Shown in pieces: positions 11,226-20,653 of a stretch of 32,688 nucleotides of DNA. This stretch comes from an uncultured Pelagibacteraceae bacterium (lineage in GTDB: Bacteria; Pseudomonadota; Alphaproteobacteria; Pelagibacterales; Pelagibacteraceae). The stretch lies in the NCBI GenBank assembly GCA_950068185.1, contig CATMHL010000003.1, positions 1 through 32,688 on the forward strand, given 5' to 3'. The translations under genes were made by a program, and so were the position numbers. The number at the start of each line of letters is the position of its first letter. The stretch's first letter is position 1. The notes beneath the pieces are model-generated. The model worked only from the letters and a program-made list of their open reading frames with translations. It was not told where the DNA came from and made no database searches.

Positions 11226-11636
11226 TTATTTTTTAATTTTTGAACCATATAATTCTAATCTGTGATCAACAAGTTCATAACCAAGTTTTTTAGCAACTTT
11301 TTGTTGTAGTTTTTCAATATCCTCATTAACAAATTCAGTTATTTCTCCCGTATTAACATCTATTAAATGATCGTGGTGTTCTTGTGAAGCCTCCTCGTAT
11401 CTCGCTTTATTACCTTTAAAATCATGTTTTGCAACAATGCCAACTTCCTCAAATAATTTTACAGTTCTATAAACTGTCGCAATACTAATTTTAGAATCAA
11501 CTTTGCTAACTCTCTTGTGCAATTCATCTACATCTGGATGATCTGTTGATTGCGACATAACCTGAGCAATTAGTTTTCTTTGATCAGTAAGTCTTACACC
11601 TCTCTCGATGCATTTATTTTCTATATCACTACTCAT
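11226..11636 (-). CDS. fur: Fur family transcriptional regulator
   Basis: 136 aa; RLTDQRKLIAQVM...HPDVDELHKRV...SIATVYRTVKLFEEVGI...HHDHLIDVNTGEI. Confidence 0.92.
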   Translation of the reverse strand: MSSDIENKCIERGVRLTDQRKLIAQVMSQSTDHPDVDELHKRVSKVDSKISIATVYRTVKLFEEVGIVAKHDFKGNKARYEEASQEHHDHLIDVNTGEITEFVNEDIEKLQQKVAKKLGYELVDHRLELYGSKIKK

Positions 11637-11642
11637 ATCTTA

Positions 11643-11677
11643 TAATTTCATATTACAACCAAAACACATATTTTCAA
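11643..11677 (-). promoter_or_regulatory. Putative sigma70-type promoter for fur
   Basis: Minus strand TTGAAA (11677-11672), 16-nt spacer, TAATAT (11655-11650); predicted start about 7 nt before the fur ATG. Confidence 0.35.
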
Positions 11678-11684
11678 AAAGACT

Positions 11685-12290
11685 TTAACTTAAATATAAT
11701 GGTTTAATCAATTCTTTATCTAATAAACCTTTTAATTGAAGAAATTCAAGCTCTTGATGATCTAAATCTACAATACATAGATTATTGAGTTTTAATATTT
11801 TTTCATCAACGTATTTTGTCACATTTTTTGGAATTACTTTAAATTTATTATCATATTTTTTTATTATTATATCTTCTGTAATTTCTTCTACATTTGAAGT
11901 GCTGTTGAGATTTTTATCAAATTTTTTGATAAAATATTTTTCTCTAAATTTAATAAGGCTAAAAATAGAATCCCTTTTATTAAAAAATTTTGCGCAAGAC
12001 CATATAAATGTATTGTAACCAAATAAATTCAAATTTTTTGACAAACTTACTCCCTTAGCTGTCGCCAAAGATCCTCTTAATCCGGAAAAGTTTCCTGGTC
12101 CTTGATTCACGAAAATACTTGATATATCACCAAACTTTATATTATTTTCTTTAAAAAAATCTAAAATTTGTTTCATTAATAAATCGTTGTTAGATTTATC
12201 ACTTTGCAAAACTTGACTAAATGTTTTATTTTTAGTTTTTATAAATAATGAACCTATATCTGTGCTACAATCAATTGATAAAAAATTCAT
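11685..12290 (-). CDS. tsaB: tRNA threonylcarbamoyladenosine biosynthesis protein TsaB
   Basis: 201 aa; MNFLSIDCSTDIGSLF..., FVNQGPGNFSGLRGSLATAKGVS; in the expected position near fur. Confidence 0.88.
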   Translation of the reverse strand: MNFLSIDCSTDIGSLFIKTKNKTFSQVLQSDKSNNDLLMKQILDFFKENNIKFGDISSIFVNQGPGNFSGLRGSLATAKGVSLSKNLNLFGYNTFIWSCAKFFNKRDSIFSLIKFREKYFIKKFDKNLNSTSNVEEITEDIIIKKYDNKFKVIPKNVTKYVDEKILKLNNLCIVDLDHQELEFLQLKGLLDKELIKPLYLS

Positions 12291-13317
12291 AATATCTGTA
12301 TTGATACTACTATTATTATCAATAAGTAAATCCTTTGGAATAGATATAAATAACCTGAATACAAAAGAAGGTATAATAACTTTGATGTATCACAGATTTG
12401 GAGAAAATAAATATCCATCAACTAATATAAGAAATGAAATTTTTTTAGAACATTTAAAAGAAATAAATAACCTAGGAATTGAATTTATTACCTTTGAAAA
12501 GTTTGAAAAAATTATTAAAACCAAAATAGATAAAAATTATTTACTCCTAACAATTGATGATGCTTTCGGGTCGTTTTATTTAAACGCTTGGCCAATACTT
12601 AAAAATAAACAAATTCCATTTATACTTTTTGTTAGCACCAGAGAAATTGGCAAATATGGTTACATGACTTGGAAACATATAAAAGAAGTTGCAGCAAGTG
12701 ATTTGGTTACAATAGGTAATCACAGCCATACTCATGAATATTTAATTGATTGGGAAGATGACAAAATAAAATCTGATTTAATAACTTCTATACAAATTTT
12801 TGAAAAAGAACTCGGATATTCACCTAAAATTTTTTCATACCCTTTTGGAGAGTATAGCGTTAATTTAAAAAAAATTGTTGCAGATCTAAATTTTGAATTT
12901 GCATTTGGGCAACATTCTGGTGTAATTGATCCTACTAAAAATTTTCTAGAATTACCAAGATTTCCCATAAATGAAAAATACGGAGAGTTAAAAAGATTTA
13001 AATCTATACTTAAAACTTTACCCTTCCCATACGAAAATATCTCACCAGAAAATCGATATCTTAAAAAAAATGAAAATCCACCAGAAATTAAAATTAAATT
13101 TTTTAAAGACTTAATTGATGTTCAAAATATTAATTGCTACTCTAATGAAGGTAATGTTTGGAAAAAATCTAATATTCAGTTCATAAGTAAGAATGAATTA
13201 GTTATTTTACTAAAAGAAAAATTCCGAAGTGAAAGAGGAAGAATAAATTGTTCTCTTTGGGAAGAAAGTGGAAAATGGAGATGGCTAGGTATTCAATATG
13301 TTATTGAAGAATATTGA
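12262..13317 (+). CDS. Polysaccharide deacetylase family protein (NodB/CE4-like), exported
   Basis: 351 aa; hydrophobic N-terminal signal, LMYHRFG, LLTIDDAFGSF, GNHSHTHEYL, SYPFGEYS. Start codon uncertain (GTG at 12262 or a downstream TTG). Confidence 0.88.
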   Translation: MLQSIDKKFIISVLILLLLSISKSFGIDINNLNTKEGIITLMYHRFGENKYPSTNIRNEIFLEHLKEINNLGIEFITFEKFEKIIKTKIDKNYLLLTIDDAFGSFYLNAWPILKNKQIPFILFVSTREIGKYGYMTWKHIKEVAASDLVTIGNHSHTHEYLIDWEDDKIKSDLITSIQIFEKELGYSPKIFSYPFGEYSVNLKKIVADLNFEFAFGQHSGVIDPTKNFLELPRFPINEKYGELKRFKSILKTLPFPYENISPENRYLKKNENPPEIKIKFFKDLIDVQNINCYSNEGNVWKKSNIQFISKNELVILLKEKFRSERGRINCSLWEESGKWRWLGIQYVIEEY

Positions 13318-13329
13318 CAAACTAAATAC

Positions 13330-14547
13330 TTATAAGGCAACTCCTTTTTTTAATTTTATAGGAAGTAAATCTGCTTTGTCAAAGTCTGTTAACGAATTGT
13401 TTTCAATAATATTTTCAATAATTACAACGTACTTTTCTCCTATTGCAGCATAATTTTTTAGGTACTTGGTTAAATCTAACCCTATAATTCTTTTATTTTC
13501 CTGTCTTAACTTTGCTCTTGTCTCTCTAAATTCTTTATATGCATTATGTGTATTCAGATTATTTTTATAGGCTCGCACTGACGCTTTAAGAATTTGAAAT
13601 TGTAAAACTTTATGACTTTGGTCAGGATCTTTATTTTTTGGAGAAATACCTTTTTTACTCCATGTCCATTGACCAAATAAAGCGTTACCTTCTAAGGCAA
13701 ATCTAGATGTTCCCCATCCACTCTCGTTTGCTGCTTGAGCTAGAGCAATAGAAACGGGGATAATATCCATTCTCATTTTAAGTTTTCCCGAGTCTTGATC
13801 TTCAATCTTATACTCTCTAAATCTTCTTTTAAGCCAAACTCTCTCTCCTACTGTATTAAAATTTTTACCTAATATTTTAAAGAGTTTTTTCCTATCTTCA
13901 GTAATTTTATCATTTTCATTAAGTATTAACGGTAAGACAATTTTAATAAATAATTCTCTTTTCTTTTTTGTATCACCTAAAGTTTTAAGATCTTTTGGAA
14001 GTTTGGTAAGATATATCGGTTTTACTTTTTGACCAGCTCGAATACCTTTTAAATCATAACCCAAATCATCAAAGAGATTTAAGGTTGTCTCTGCATTTAA
14101 ACTTACAGTATTATCGTGTTCTAGAGTAAATTCTGGTTTTTGAACTATTTCAATCTTTTTATCTTTTTTTATTTTAGTTTTCTTTAACTTGTCTGTTTTT
14201 AATGATTTATACTCTTGCGCAACATAGGTAAATTTGACTTCGTTAACTACATTTTTAATATACGGTCTCATTACAATTAAACATCCTACAAAAAACACGA
14301 AAGCAACTGATAGATAAATATTTCTTATTGCGTTTTCCCTTAATTCTTGTTTGGCTATTGCTTTATCACTAGAACGATTGACCGGTAATTTAATCCGATT
14401 CTTGATTAATAATAGCTCCAATTGGGAAATTGAAAGTCTTTTTGAACTTCTTGCGTAACTTTTGATTTCAACTACACCATAAAGTTTTGCTAAATGAAGT
14501 AATTGATCTCGATATGACTTAAAAAGTTTTTCAATTTTTTTTGACAC
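13330..14547 (-). CDS. Glucosaminidase domain protein (Bax-like), membrane-anchored
   Basis: 405 aa; TM segment NIYLSVAFVFFVGCLIVM; SIALAQAANESGWGTSRFALEGNALFGQWTW peptidoglycan hydrolase motif. Confidence 0.86.
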   Translation of the reverse strand: MSKKIEKLFKSYRDQLLHLAKLYGVVEIKSYARSSKRLSISQLELLLIKNRIKLPVNRSSDKAIAKQELRENAIRNIYLSVAFVFFVGCLIVMRPYIKNVVNEVKFTYVAQEYKSLKTDKLKKTKIKKDKKIEIVQKPEFTLEHDNTVSLNAETTLNLFDDLGYDLKGIRAGQKVKPIYLTKLPKDLKTLGDTKKKRELFIKIVLPLILNENDKITEDRKKLFKILGKNFNTVGERVWLKRRFREYKIEDQDSGKLKMRMDIIPVSIALAQAANESGWGTSRFALEGNALFGQWTWSKKGISPKNKDPDQSHKVLQFQILKASVRAYKNNLNTHNAYKEFRETRAKLRQENKRIIGLDLTKYLKNYAAIGEKYVVIIENIIENNSLTDFDKADLLPIKLKKGVAL

Positions 14548-14550
14548 TGT

Positions 14551-15126
14551 TTAAATTGCCTCCACGCTTTTTACTTCCGGTATGTAGTGGCACATAAGAT
14601 TTTGTACTCCTTGTTTAAGCGTCATAATCGAGCTTGGGCATCCTGAGCAACTACCCTTTAATTCAACCGTAACTACTCCATCTGCAAAGGACTTAAATGT
14701 AATATCTCCTCCGTCTCTTGCCACAGCAGGTCTTATTTTTGAATCTAACACTTCGTTAATTTTATCAATTATTTCATTAGATTGAATTGGTTCAGAGCTC
14801 GACTTAGACTTGTTTAAAATCTTTTCTAACTTTGAATCTTTGCTAACAACAACATTATTTCCTTTAGAATAATAATCATTAATTTCAGAAATAATACCGT
14901 GCTTTAAATTCTCCCAGTTTAAATCTTTTTCTTTTTTTACTGTAATAAAATCTTCTCCAAAAAACACCATTACCGTTCCTTCTAAGGACAATATTTTATT
15001 AGCTAATGATACTTTGATACTTTGATCATTTTTTAAAAATTCGATTGGACCTACCTCGGAAACTTTTTTTCCGGGCAAAAATTTCAATGTATTAGGATTC
15101 GGTGTATGCTCTGTCTCTACCATCAT
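14551..15126 (-). CDS. NifU family Fe-S biogenesis protein (Nfu/NfuA-like)
   Basis: 191 aa; N-terminal TEHTPNPNTLKFLPGK; C-terminal RPAVARDGGDITF...LKGSCSGCPSSIMTLKQGV CxxC. Confidence 0.94.
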   Translation of the reverse strand: MMVETEHTPNPNTLKFLPGKKVSEVGPIEFLKNDQSIKVSLANKILSLEGTVMVFFGEDFITVKKEKDLNWENLKHGIISEINDYYSKGNNVVVSKDSKLEKILNKSKSSSEPIQSNEIIDKINEVLDSKIRPAVARDGGDITFKSFADGVVTVELKGSCSGCPSSIMTLKQGVQNLMCHYIPEVKSVEAI

Positions 15127-15160
15127 AATAACTACTTAATATTATACAAAAAATCTCTTA

Positions 15161-16171
15161 TCAAGTGAACTTTGTGAGGCCTATTATCTCATATACTTCT
15201 TTGAGATTATTTTTTGCTATTATATTTGCCCTTTTTGAGCCTTTCTCTAGGATTTTATTTAGATAATTTTTATCTTTTAATAATTTTTTTATTTCGTTAC
15301 CTATTGGACAAATTCGCTCAATAAGTGATTCACTTAATTTACTCTTAAAAGTAGAAAAATTTTTACCCCCAAATTCTTTTAAAACTTTAGCTACTTCAAT
15401 TTCATTTATGCTTGCATAAATCGATATAAGATTTGCGGCTTCATGTCTATTTTTTAGTCCATTTGTTTCTGATGGAATAGAATCATTATCAGTTTTGGCC
15501 TTTTTAATTTTTTGATTAATTAAATCTTTATCGTCTTTTAAATTTATTCGGCTTTGATCAGAATCTTCTGATTTGCTCATTTTTTTCATACCATCTCTTA
15601 AACTCATTACCCTGGAAATTTCTTTAGGAATCAGTGGTTCTACTATTGGAAAATAATTGTCACATTTAAAATCATTGTTAAATTTTTTTGCAATGTCCCT
15701 CGTTAACTCCAAATGTTGTTTTTGATCCTCGCCTATTGGGACATGAGTAGCTTTATATATAAGTATATCAGCTGCCATTAAACTAGGATAAACCAATAGA
15801 CCTACGCTGGCATTTTCTTTATTAACGCCTGCTTTTTCTTTAAATTGTGTCATCCGATTCATCCATCCAATTCTTGCAACACAATTAAATATCCACGCTA
15901 ATTCGCTATGTGCAGCTACGCTAGCCTGATTGAATATGATATTTTTTTCTGAATTTAATCCTGATGCAATAAAACTTGCAATAGTTTCTAAAATATTGGA
16001 TTTTAATTCTTTTGGATCTTGACGGTTAGTTATAGCGTGCAAATCAACAATACAATAAACACACTCAAACTTATTTTGTAAATTAACAAAATTTTTAATT
16101 GCACCTAAATAATTTCCTAAATGTAAATTACCTGTTGGCTGAACTCCTGAAAATACCCTTTTTTTATGCAT
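15161..16171 (-). CDS. trpS: Tryptophanyl-tRNA synthetase
   Basis: 336 aa; VFSGVQPTGNLHLGNYLGAIKNF; PVGEDQ-like PIGEDQKQHLELTRDIA; KMSKS. Confidence 0.98.
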   Translation of the reverse strand: MHKKRVFSGVQPTGNLHLGNYLGAIKNFVNLQNKFECVYCIVDLHAITNRQDPKELKSNILETIASFIASGLNSEKNIIFNQASVAAHSELAWIFNCVARIGWMNRMTQFKEKAGVNKENASVGLLVYPSLMAADILIYKATHVPIGEDQKQHLELTRDIAKKFNNDFKCDNYFPIVEPLIPKEISRVMSLRDGMKKMSKSEDSDQSRINLKDDKDLINQKIKKAKTDNDSIPSETNGLKNRHEAANLISIYASINEIEVAKVLKEFGGKNFSTFKSKLSESLIERICPIGNEIKKLLKDKNYLNKILEKGSKRANIIAKNNLKEVYEIIGLTKFT

Positions 16172-16183
16172 ATATAAAAATTA

Positions 16184-17710
16184 CTATTTTAATTTAATAT
16201 CTTTGAATTTAAAAGCTCCCGAAAAATTTGAAATTAAAAAATAACTTATTAAACTAACTATCACTATAATAAATAAGTAAATAAATTTCCAACTTTCATT
16301 ATAATCAAATTTATCTGAAAAAAAGCCTAACAATAAATACAACACTATTCCCATTACAACCACAGATAATATCATGCGAGGAAATTTATAAATAAATTTA
16401 CTATCAAAAATATGTAAATCTCTTTTTTTTATAAAATAGTAATGCATAAAAACATTTATCCAGGAAGAAATTGAAGTTGCTATCGGTATTATAACAAAAC
16501 CAAATTTGCTAAATAAAGATACACTAATTATTATATTTAAAGTCACCGATAAAACTGATAGGTAAAATGGCGTCTTGGTATCATTTCTAGCAAAAAAGAA
16601 ATTTGAGAATATTTTTAATATGGAAAATGCAGGAACGCCAAAAGCAAAAAAAGTAAGTGCAATAGCAGTATTAATGACACTCGCATCATTAAATGAGCCA
16701 TAACCAAATAATGATGTAATAACTTCCTCTGATGCTAAAACTAAAGCAGTTGCAGCCGGTATAGATAAAAATAAGCAAAGTTCCAAGGCTCTATTCTGTA
16801 AGTCAGTGATCTGCTCAAAATTATTATTTTTAACATGTTTTGATAATTCTGGAAGCATAACCGTACCAACTGCAATTCCAGCAACGGCAAGATTTATTTG
16901 ATAAACTCTATCTGCATAATAAAGGTAGGAAACCGCGCCTGCTTGAAAAGAAGCAATTATGGTTCCAACCAAAATATTAATTTGCGTTACACCAGACGAA
17001 AAAATACTTGGAAGTAATTTACGAAAAAAGAACTTTATTTTTTCATCTATTTTTATTTTTAAAGTTAAGATTGGTTTAAAATTTTTTCTAACAAAAAATA
17101 ATAAAATTAATAACTGTAATAAACCTGCAAATGATACAGCATAAGATAATGTTGTAACATCAGATATATTCAGCCTCTGGGAAAGGAATAATGATCCAAT
17201 TAATATTACGTTTAATATAATTGGCGCTGCTGCTGCAGCAGCAAATTTGTTATATGAATTAAGTATTGCCGCAAAAAAAGAAGCCAAACATACAAAAAAT
17301 AAAAAGGGGAAAGTTATTCTGCTTAAATCAACTGCAAGCTCTAATTTTTGAGGATCTTTATAAAATCCTGGAGCTATTAAATAAATCAGCTGTGGCATAA
17401 AAATTTCTGCTACCAAAACAAAAAATAATAAAATAACAAAAAGTAAATTGAATACATTCCTCGCAAAATGGTCTGCTTGTTCTTTATCCTGAGCTAACTC
17501 ACTAGCATAACTAGGAATAAAAGCAGCATTGAATGCTCCTTCAGCAAATAATCTTCTAAAAGTGTTAGGCAGTCTAAAGGCTACAAAAAAAGCATCAGCA
17601 AAAAGACCCGTTCCTAAAAAAATTGCAATTAATATGTCTCTCACATAGCCAAGTATTCTGCTTATTAAAGTAAAAAAACTAAATGTAGAGGTAGATGCTA
17701 TTAAGTTCAT
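16184..17710 (-). CDS. murJ: Lipid II flippase MurJ/MviN
   Basis: 508 aa polytopic; TLISRILGYVRDILIAIFLG...DAFFVAFRLPNTFRRLFAEGAFNAAFIP. Confidence 0.96.
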   Translation of the reverse strand: MNLIASTSTFSFFTLISRILGYVRDILIAIFLGTGLFADAFFVAFRLPNTFRRLFAEGAFNAAFIPSYASELAQDKEQADHFARNVFNLLFVILLFFVLVAEIFMPQLIYLIAPGFYKDPQKLELAVDLSRITFPFLFFVCLASFFAAILNSYNKFAAAAAAPIILNVILIGSLFLSQRLNISDVTTLSYAVSFAGLLQLLILLFFVRKNFKPILTLKIKIDEKIKFFFRKLLPSIFSSGVTQINILVGTIIASFQAGAVSYLYYADRVYQINLAVAGIAVGTVMLPELSKHVKNNNFEQITDLQNRALELCLFLSIPAATALVLASEEVITSLFGYGSFNDASVINTAIALTFFAFGVPAFSILKIFSNFFFARNDTKTPFYLSVLSVTLNIIISVSLFSKFGFVIIPIATSISSWINVFMHYYFIKKRDLHIFDSKFIYKFPRMILSVVVMGIVLYLLLGFFSDKFDYNESWKFIYLFIIVIVSLISYFLISNFSGAFKFKDIKLK

Positions 17711-17762
17711 CTTGACATGTAGGCCTTATTTTTGTGACAATTGTAAGATACTTGCTTTTCCA

Positions 17763-20060
17763 ATGAAGAAAAAGTCCAAAATAGAGAGATACACAGATCA
17801 AGAAGCTTTAGATTATCACAACAGTGGAAAATCAGGAAAAATAGAAATTCTATCTTCAAAACCAATGACAAGTAAAAGAGATTTAGCACTTGCTTATTCT
17901 CCTGGTGTAGCTGCCCCTGTTAAAATGATAGCAAAAAATCCAGATGCGGCCTACGACTATACAACTAAAGGAAATTTAGTTGCTGTAATTAGCAACGGCT
18001 CAGCGATACTTGGACTAGGAAATTTGGGCGCTCTGGCTGCAAAGCCTGTGATGGAAGGAAAGGCAGTATTATTTAAACGTTTTGCGGATATAGATGCAAT
18101 CGATTTAGAAGTAGACTCTTATGATGTAAATGAAATTATTAATTGTATAGCAAATCTTGGAAAAAGTTTTGGAGGAATTAATTTAGAAGATATAGCGGCT
18201 CCCGACTGCTTCGTTATAGAACAGAAATTAAAAGAAAAATTGGATATTCCTATATTTCATGATGACCAACACGGAACAGCAATAATAACTTTAGCAGCAT
18301 TAATTAATGCTTTAGATATATCTGACAAATCTATTAAAGATATAAAGGTAGTAGTAAATGGTGCGGGTGCATCAGCAATAGCTTGTGCTAATTTATTTAA
18401 AAGCAATGGTGTGCCAAATGAAAATATAGTTATGCTAGATAGAAAAGGAGTTTTGTATCGCGGAAGAGATAATCTTGATCAATGGAAATCTGCACATGCA
18501 ATAGATACAAAATTAAGAACACTTAAAGATGCAATTAAGGGTGCAGATGTATTTTTAGGATTATCTACAAAAAACGTACTCTCCAAAGATATGATCAAAA
18601 CAATGGCAAAAAATCCAATCGTTTTTGCTCTTGCAAATCCTGATCCCGAAATCAATCCTGAAGATGTTCATGAAGCTAGAGATGACGCTATCGTTGCAAC
18701 CGGAAGATCAGATTATCCCAATCAGGTAAATAATTTTATTGGCTTTCCTTACATTTTTAGAGGTGCGCTAGATGTTAGAGCAAAAACAATTAATGAAGAA
18801 ATGAAAGTGGCCGCTGCTCATGCAATAGCTGAACTTACAAGAGAAAATGTTCCTGATGAAGTTGCTGCCGCTATGGGAGGAGAACGACCGAAATATGGAA
18901 AAGAATATATAATTCCATCAACTTTTGATCCTAGATTAATTAGTGTAATACCGGTTGCTGTGGCAAAAGCTGCAATGAAGAGTGGAGTAGCAAGGAAAAA
19001 AATAGAAAACTTGGAAGTTTATAAGGATCAACTAAGGCAAAGACTAGATCCATCGTTAACTATAATGCTAGGTATAAATTCACAAATAAAGAAAAATAAA
19101 AAAAGAGTTGTTTTTGCCGATGGAGAGGATGAAAACACTTTAAAAGCTGCAATAGCTTTTAAAAATAACGGTCTTGGGATTCCCGTATTGATAGCAAAAA
19201 AAGAAATAGTAAAAAAAAAATTAAAGGAAATAGGTTTGGACGAAAATTATAATATTGAAATAATTAACTCCACAGATAATGAAAAGAGAGAAAAATATGC
19301 AAAATTCCTTTACGGAAAAATACAACGAAAAGAAGGTCTTTTGGAAAGAGATTGCGATAGGTTAGTAAGAAATGACAGAGTGGTTTGGGGAACTTGTATG
19401 GTTTCATGCGGAGATGTAGATGCAATGGTAACTGGAAATACAAGGCGTTACACATCTACATTAGATAAAGTTAAGCGTGTAGTGGATCCAAGATCAGGGG
19501 AAGTAATTTTTGGTCTAATTATAATGGTTAATAGAGGTAGAACCGTTTTTATAGCTGACATTACTGTTCATGAAATTCCTACTGCAGAGCAACTTTCTCA
19601 AATAGCTATATCAAGTGCAAGGGTAGCTAGATTGTTTGGCTTCAATCCAAAAGTTGCATTCTTATCTCACTCTACTTTTGGTACTCCGAAAACTAGTTCT
19701 ACAAAAAATTTAAGGGATGCGGTTGAAATATTAAAGGAAAAAAAAGTTGATTTTAAATTTGATGGAGAAATGCAGCCAGATGTAGCTTTAAATGAAGAAT
19801 ACAAAGAACTTTATCCATTCTCTGAAATCGTAGGTAACGCTAACATTTTAATAATGCCTGGAAGGCATAGTGCTGCAATTTCATATAAGCTAATGAAAAG
19901 TTTAAGCGCAGTTAAAGTAGTTGGTCCTTTGTTAGTTGGATTAGGAGAGCCTATTGAAATTGCACCATTAAGATCATCAACAAGTGATATAATAAATCTG
20001 GCTTCGGTAGCAGCCTATTCGTCGGACATAATAGATTACAAAAAAAAAAAGAAAAATTAA
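17763..20060 (+). CDS. maeB: NADP-dependent malic enzyme (malic domain fused to phosphotransacetylase-like domain)
   Basis: ALAYSPGVAAPVKMI...IFHDDQHGTAII...; C-terminal PTA-like region. ATG at 17763 (MKKKSKIERYTDQEALDYH) preferred over the 17712 ORF start. Confidence 0.95.
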   Translation: MKKKSKIERYTDQEALDYHNSGKSGKIEILSSKPMTSKRDLALAYSPGVAAPVKMIAKNPDAAYDYTTKGNLVAVISNGSAILGLGNLGALAAKPVMEGKAVLFKRFADIDAIDLEVDSYDVNEIINCIANLGKSFGGINLEDIAAPDCFVIEQKLKEKLDIPIFHDDQHGTAIITLAALINALDISDKSIKDIKVVVNGAGASAIACANLFKSNGVPNENIVMLDRKGVLYRGRDNLDQWKSAHAIDTKLRTLKDAIKGADVFLGLSTKNVLSKDMIKTMAKNPIVFALANPDPEINPEDVHEARDDAIVATGRSDYPNQVNNFIGFPYIFRGALDVRAKTINEEMKVAAAHAIAELTRENVPDEVAAAMGGERPKYGKEYIIPSTFDPRLISVIPVAVAKAAMKSGVARKKIENLEVYKDQLRQRLDPSLTIMLGINSQIKKNKKRVVFADGEDENTLKAAIAFKNNGLGIPVLIAKKEIVKKKLKEIGLDENYNIEIINSTDNEKREKYAKFLYGKIQRKEGLLERDCDRLVRNDRVVWGTCMVSCGDVDAMVTGNTRRYTSTLDKVKRVVDPRSGEVIFGLIIMVNRGRTVFIADITVHEIPTAEQLSQIAISSARVARLFGFNPKVAFLSHSTFGTPKTSSTKNLRDAVEILKEKKVDFKFDGEMQPDVALNEEYKELYPFSEIVGNANILIMPGRHSAAISYKLMKSLSAVKVVGPLLVGLGEPIEIAPLRSSTSDIINLASVAAYSSDIIDYKKKKKN

Positions 20061-20061
20061 C

Positions 20062-20652
20062 TTACTCTCTTTGCCTACTCAAATCGGAAACCATTAAGAT
20101 ACTGGTCACAAGTTCCTTAAGATCAACTATTTGTTTTGCTTCTTGAATAATTTCTTTCTTTTCATTTTCATTATGAGCAATTCCAAAAACGTAAGTTTTC
20201 TGATTAATAGTATCAATATTAAAATTTGCTGCTTTTACATTTTTGTTTAAAATTAATGCAGTTCTCAATTGAGCGGTTATTAAAATATCCTTAACTGTAT
20301 TTTTAAAGGAAAATTTTTGCTTTACTACGATATTGTTTTTTACAGATCTAGAGCCTTTAGTTTCCCAAGCCATTTTGGTTATTCTTAACTTTTCTTCAGG
20401 CTCGTCAACTTTCCCACCCAAAAAAATTCTACCATCAAGAACTTTTACTGAAATTTTAACAAGATATTTTTTTTCGGTTAGAACCAATCTTGCTCGTAAA
20501 TTTTTTTGCATTATAGAATCGTCAATTTGTGTTCCTAATGTTCGAGGATCTAAAGCAACACTTACTCCAGTACCAAAAACTCCACTTGTTGAAGAGCCAA
20601 CACAAGAGTTCAATAAAAGTAAAAAAAATAATATTATAAAGTTTTTTCTCAT
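20062..20652 (-). CDS. BON domain lipoprotein, DolP/YraP-like
   Basis: 196 aa; lipobox-like LLLLNSCVGSS; DPRTLGTQIDD resembles the DolP N-terminus; two BON-like repeats (VKVLDGRIFLGGKV; IDTINQKTYVFGIA). Confidence 0.85.
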   Translation of the reverse strand: MRKNFIILFFLLLLNSCVGSSTSGVFGTGVSVALDPRTLGTQIDDSIMQKNLRARLVLTEKKYLVKISVKVLDGRIFLGGKVDEPEEKLRITKMAWETKGSRSVKNNIVVKQKFSFKNTVKDILITAQLRTALILNKNVKAANFNIDTINQKTYVFGIAHNENEKKEIIQEAKQIVDLKELVTSILMVSDLSRQRE

Positions 20653-20653
20653 T

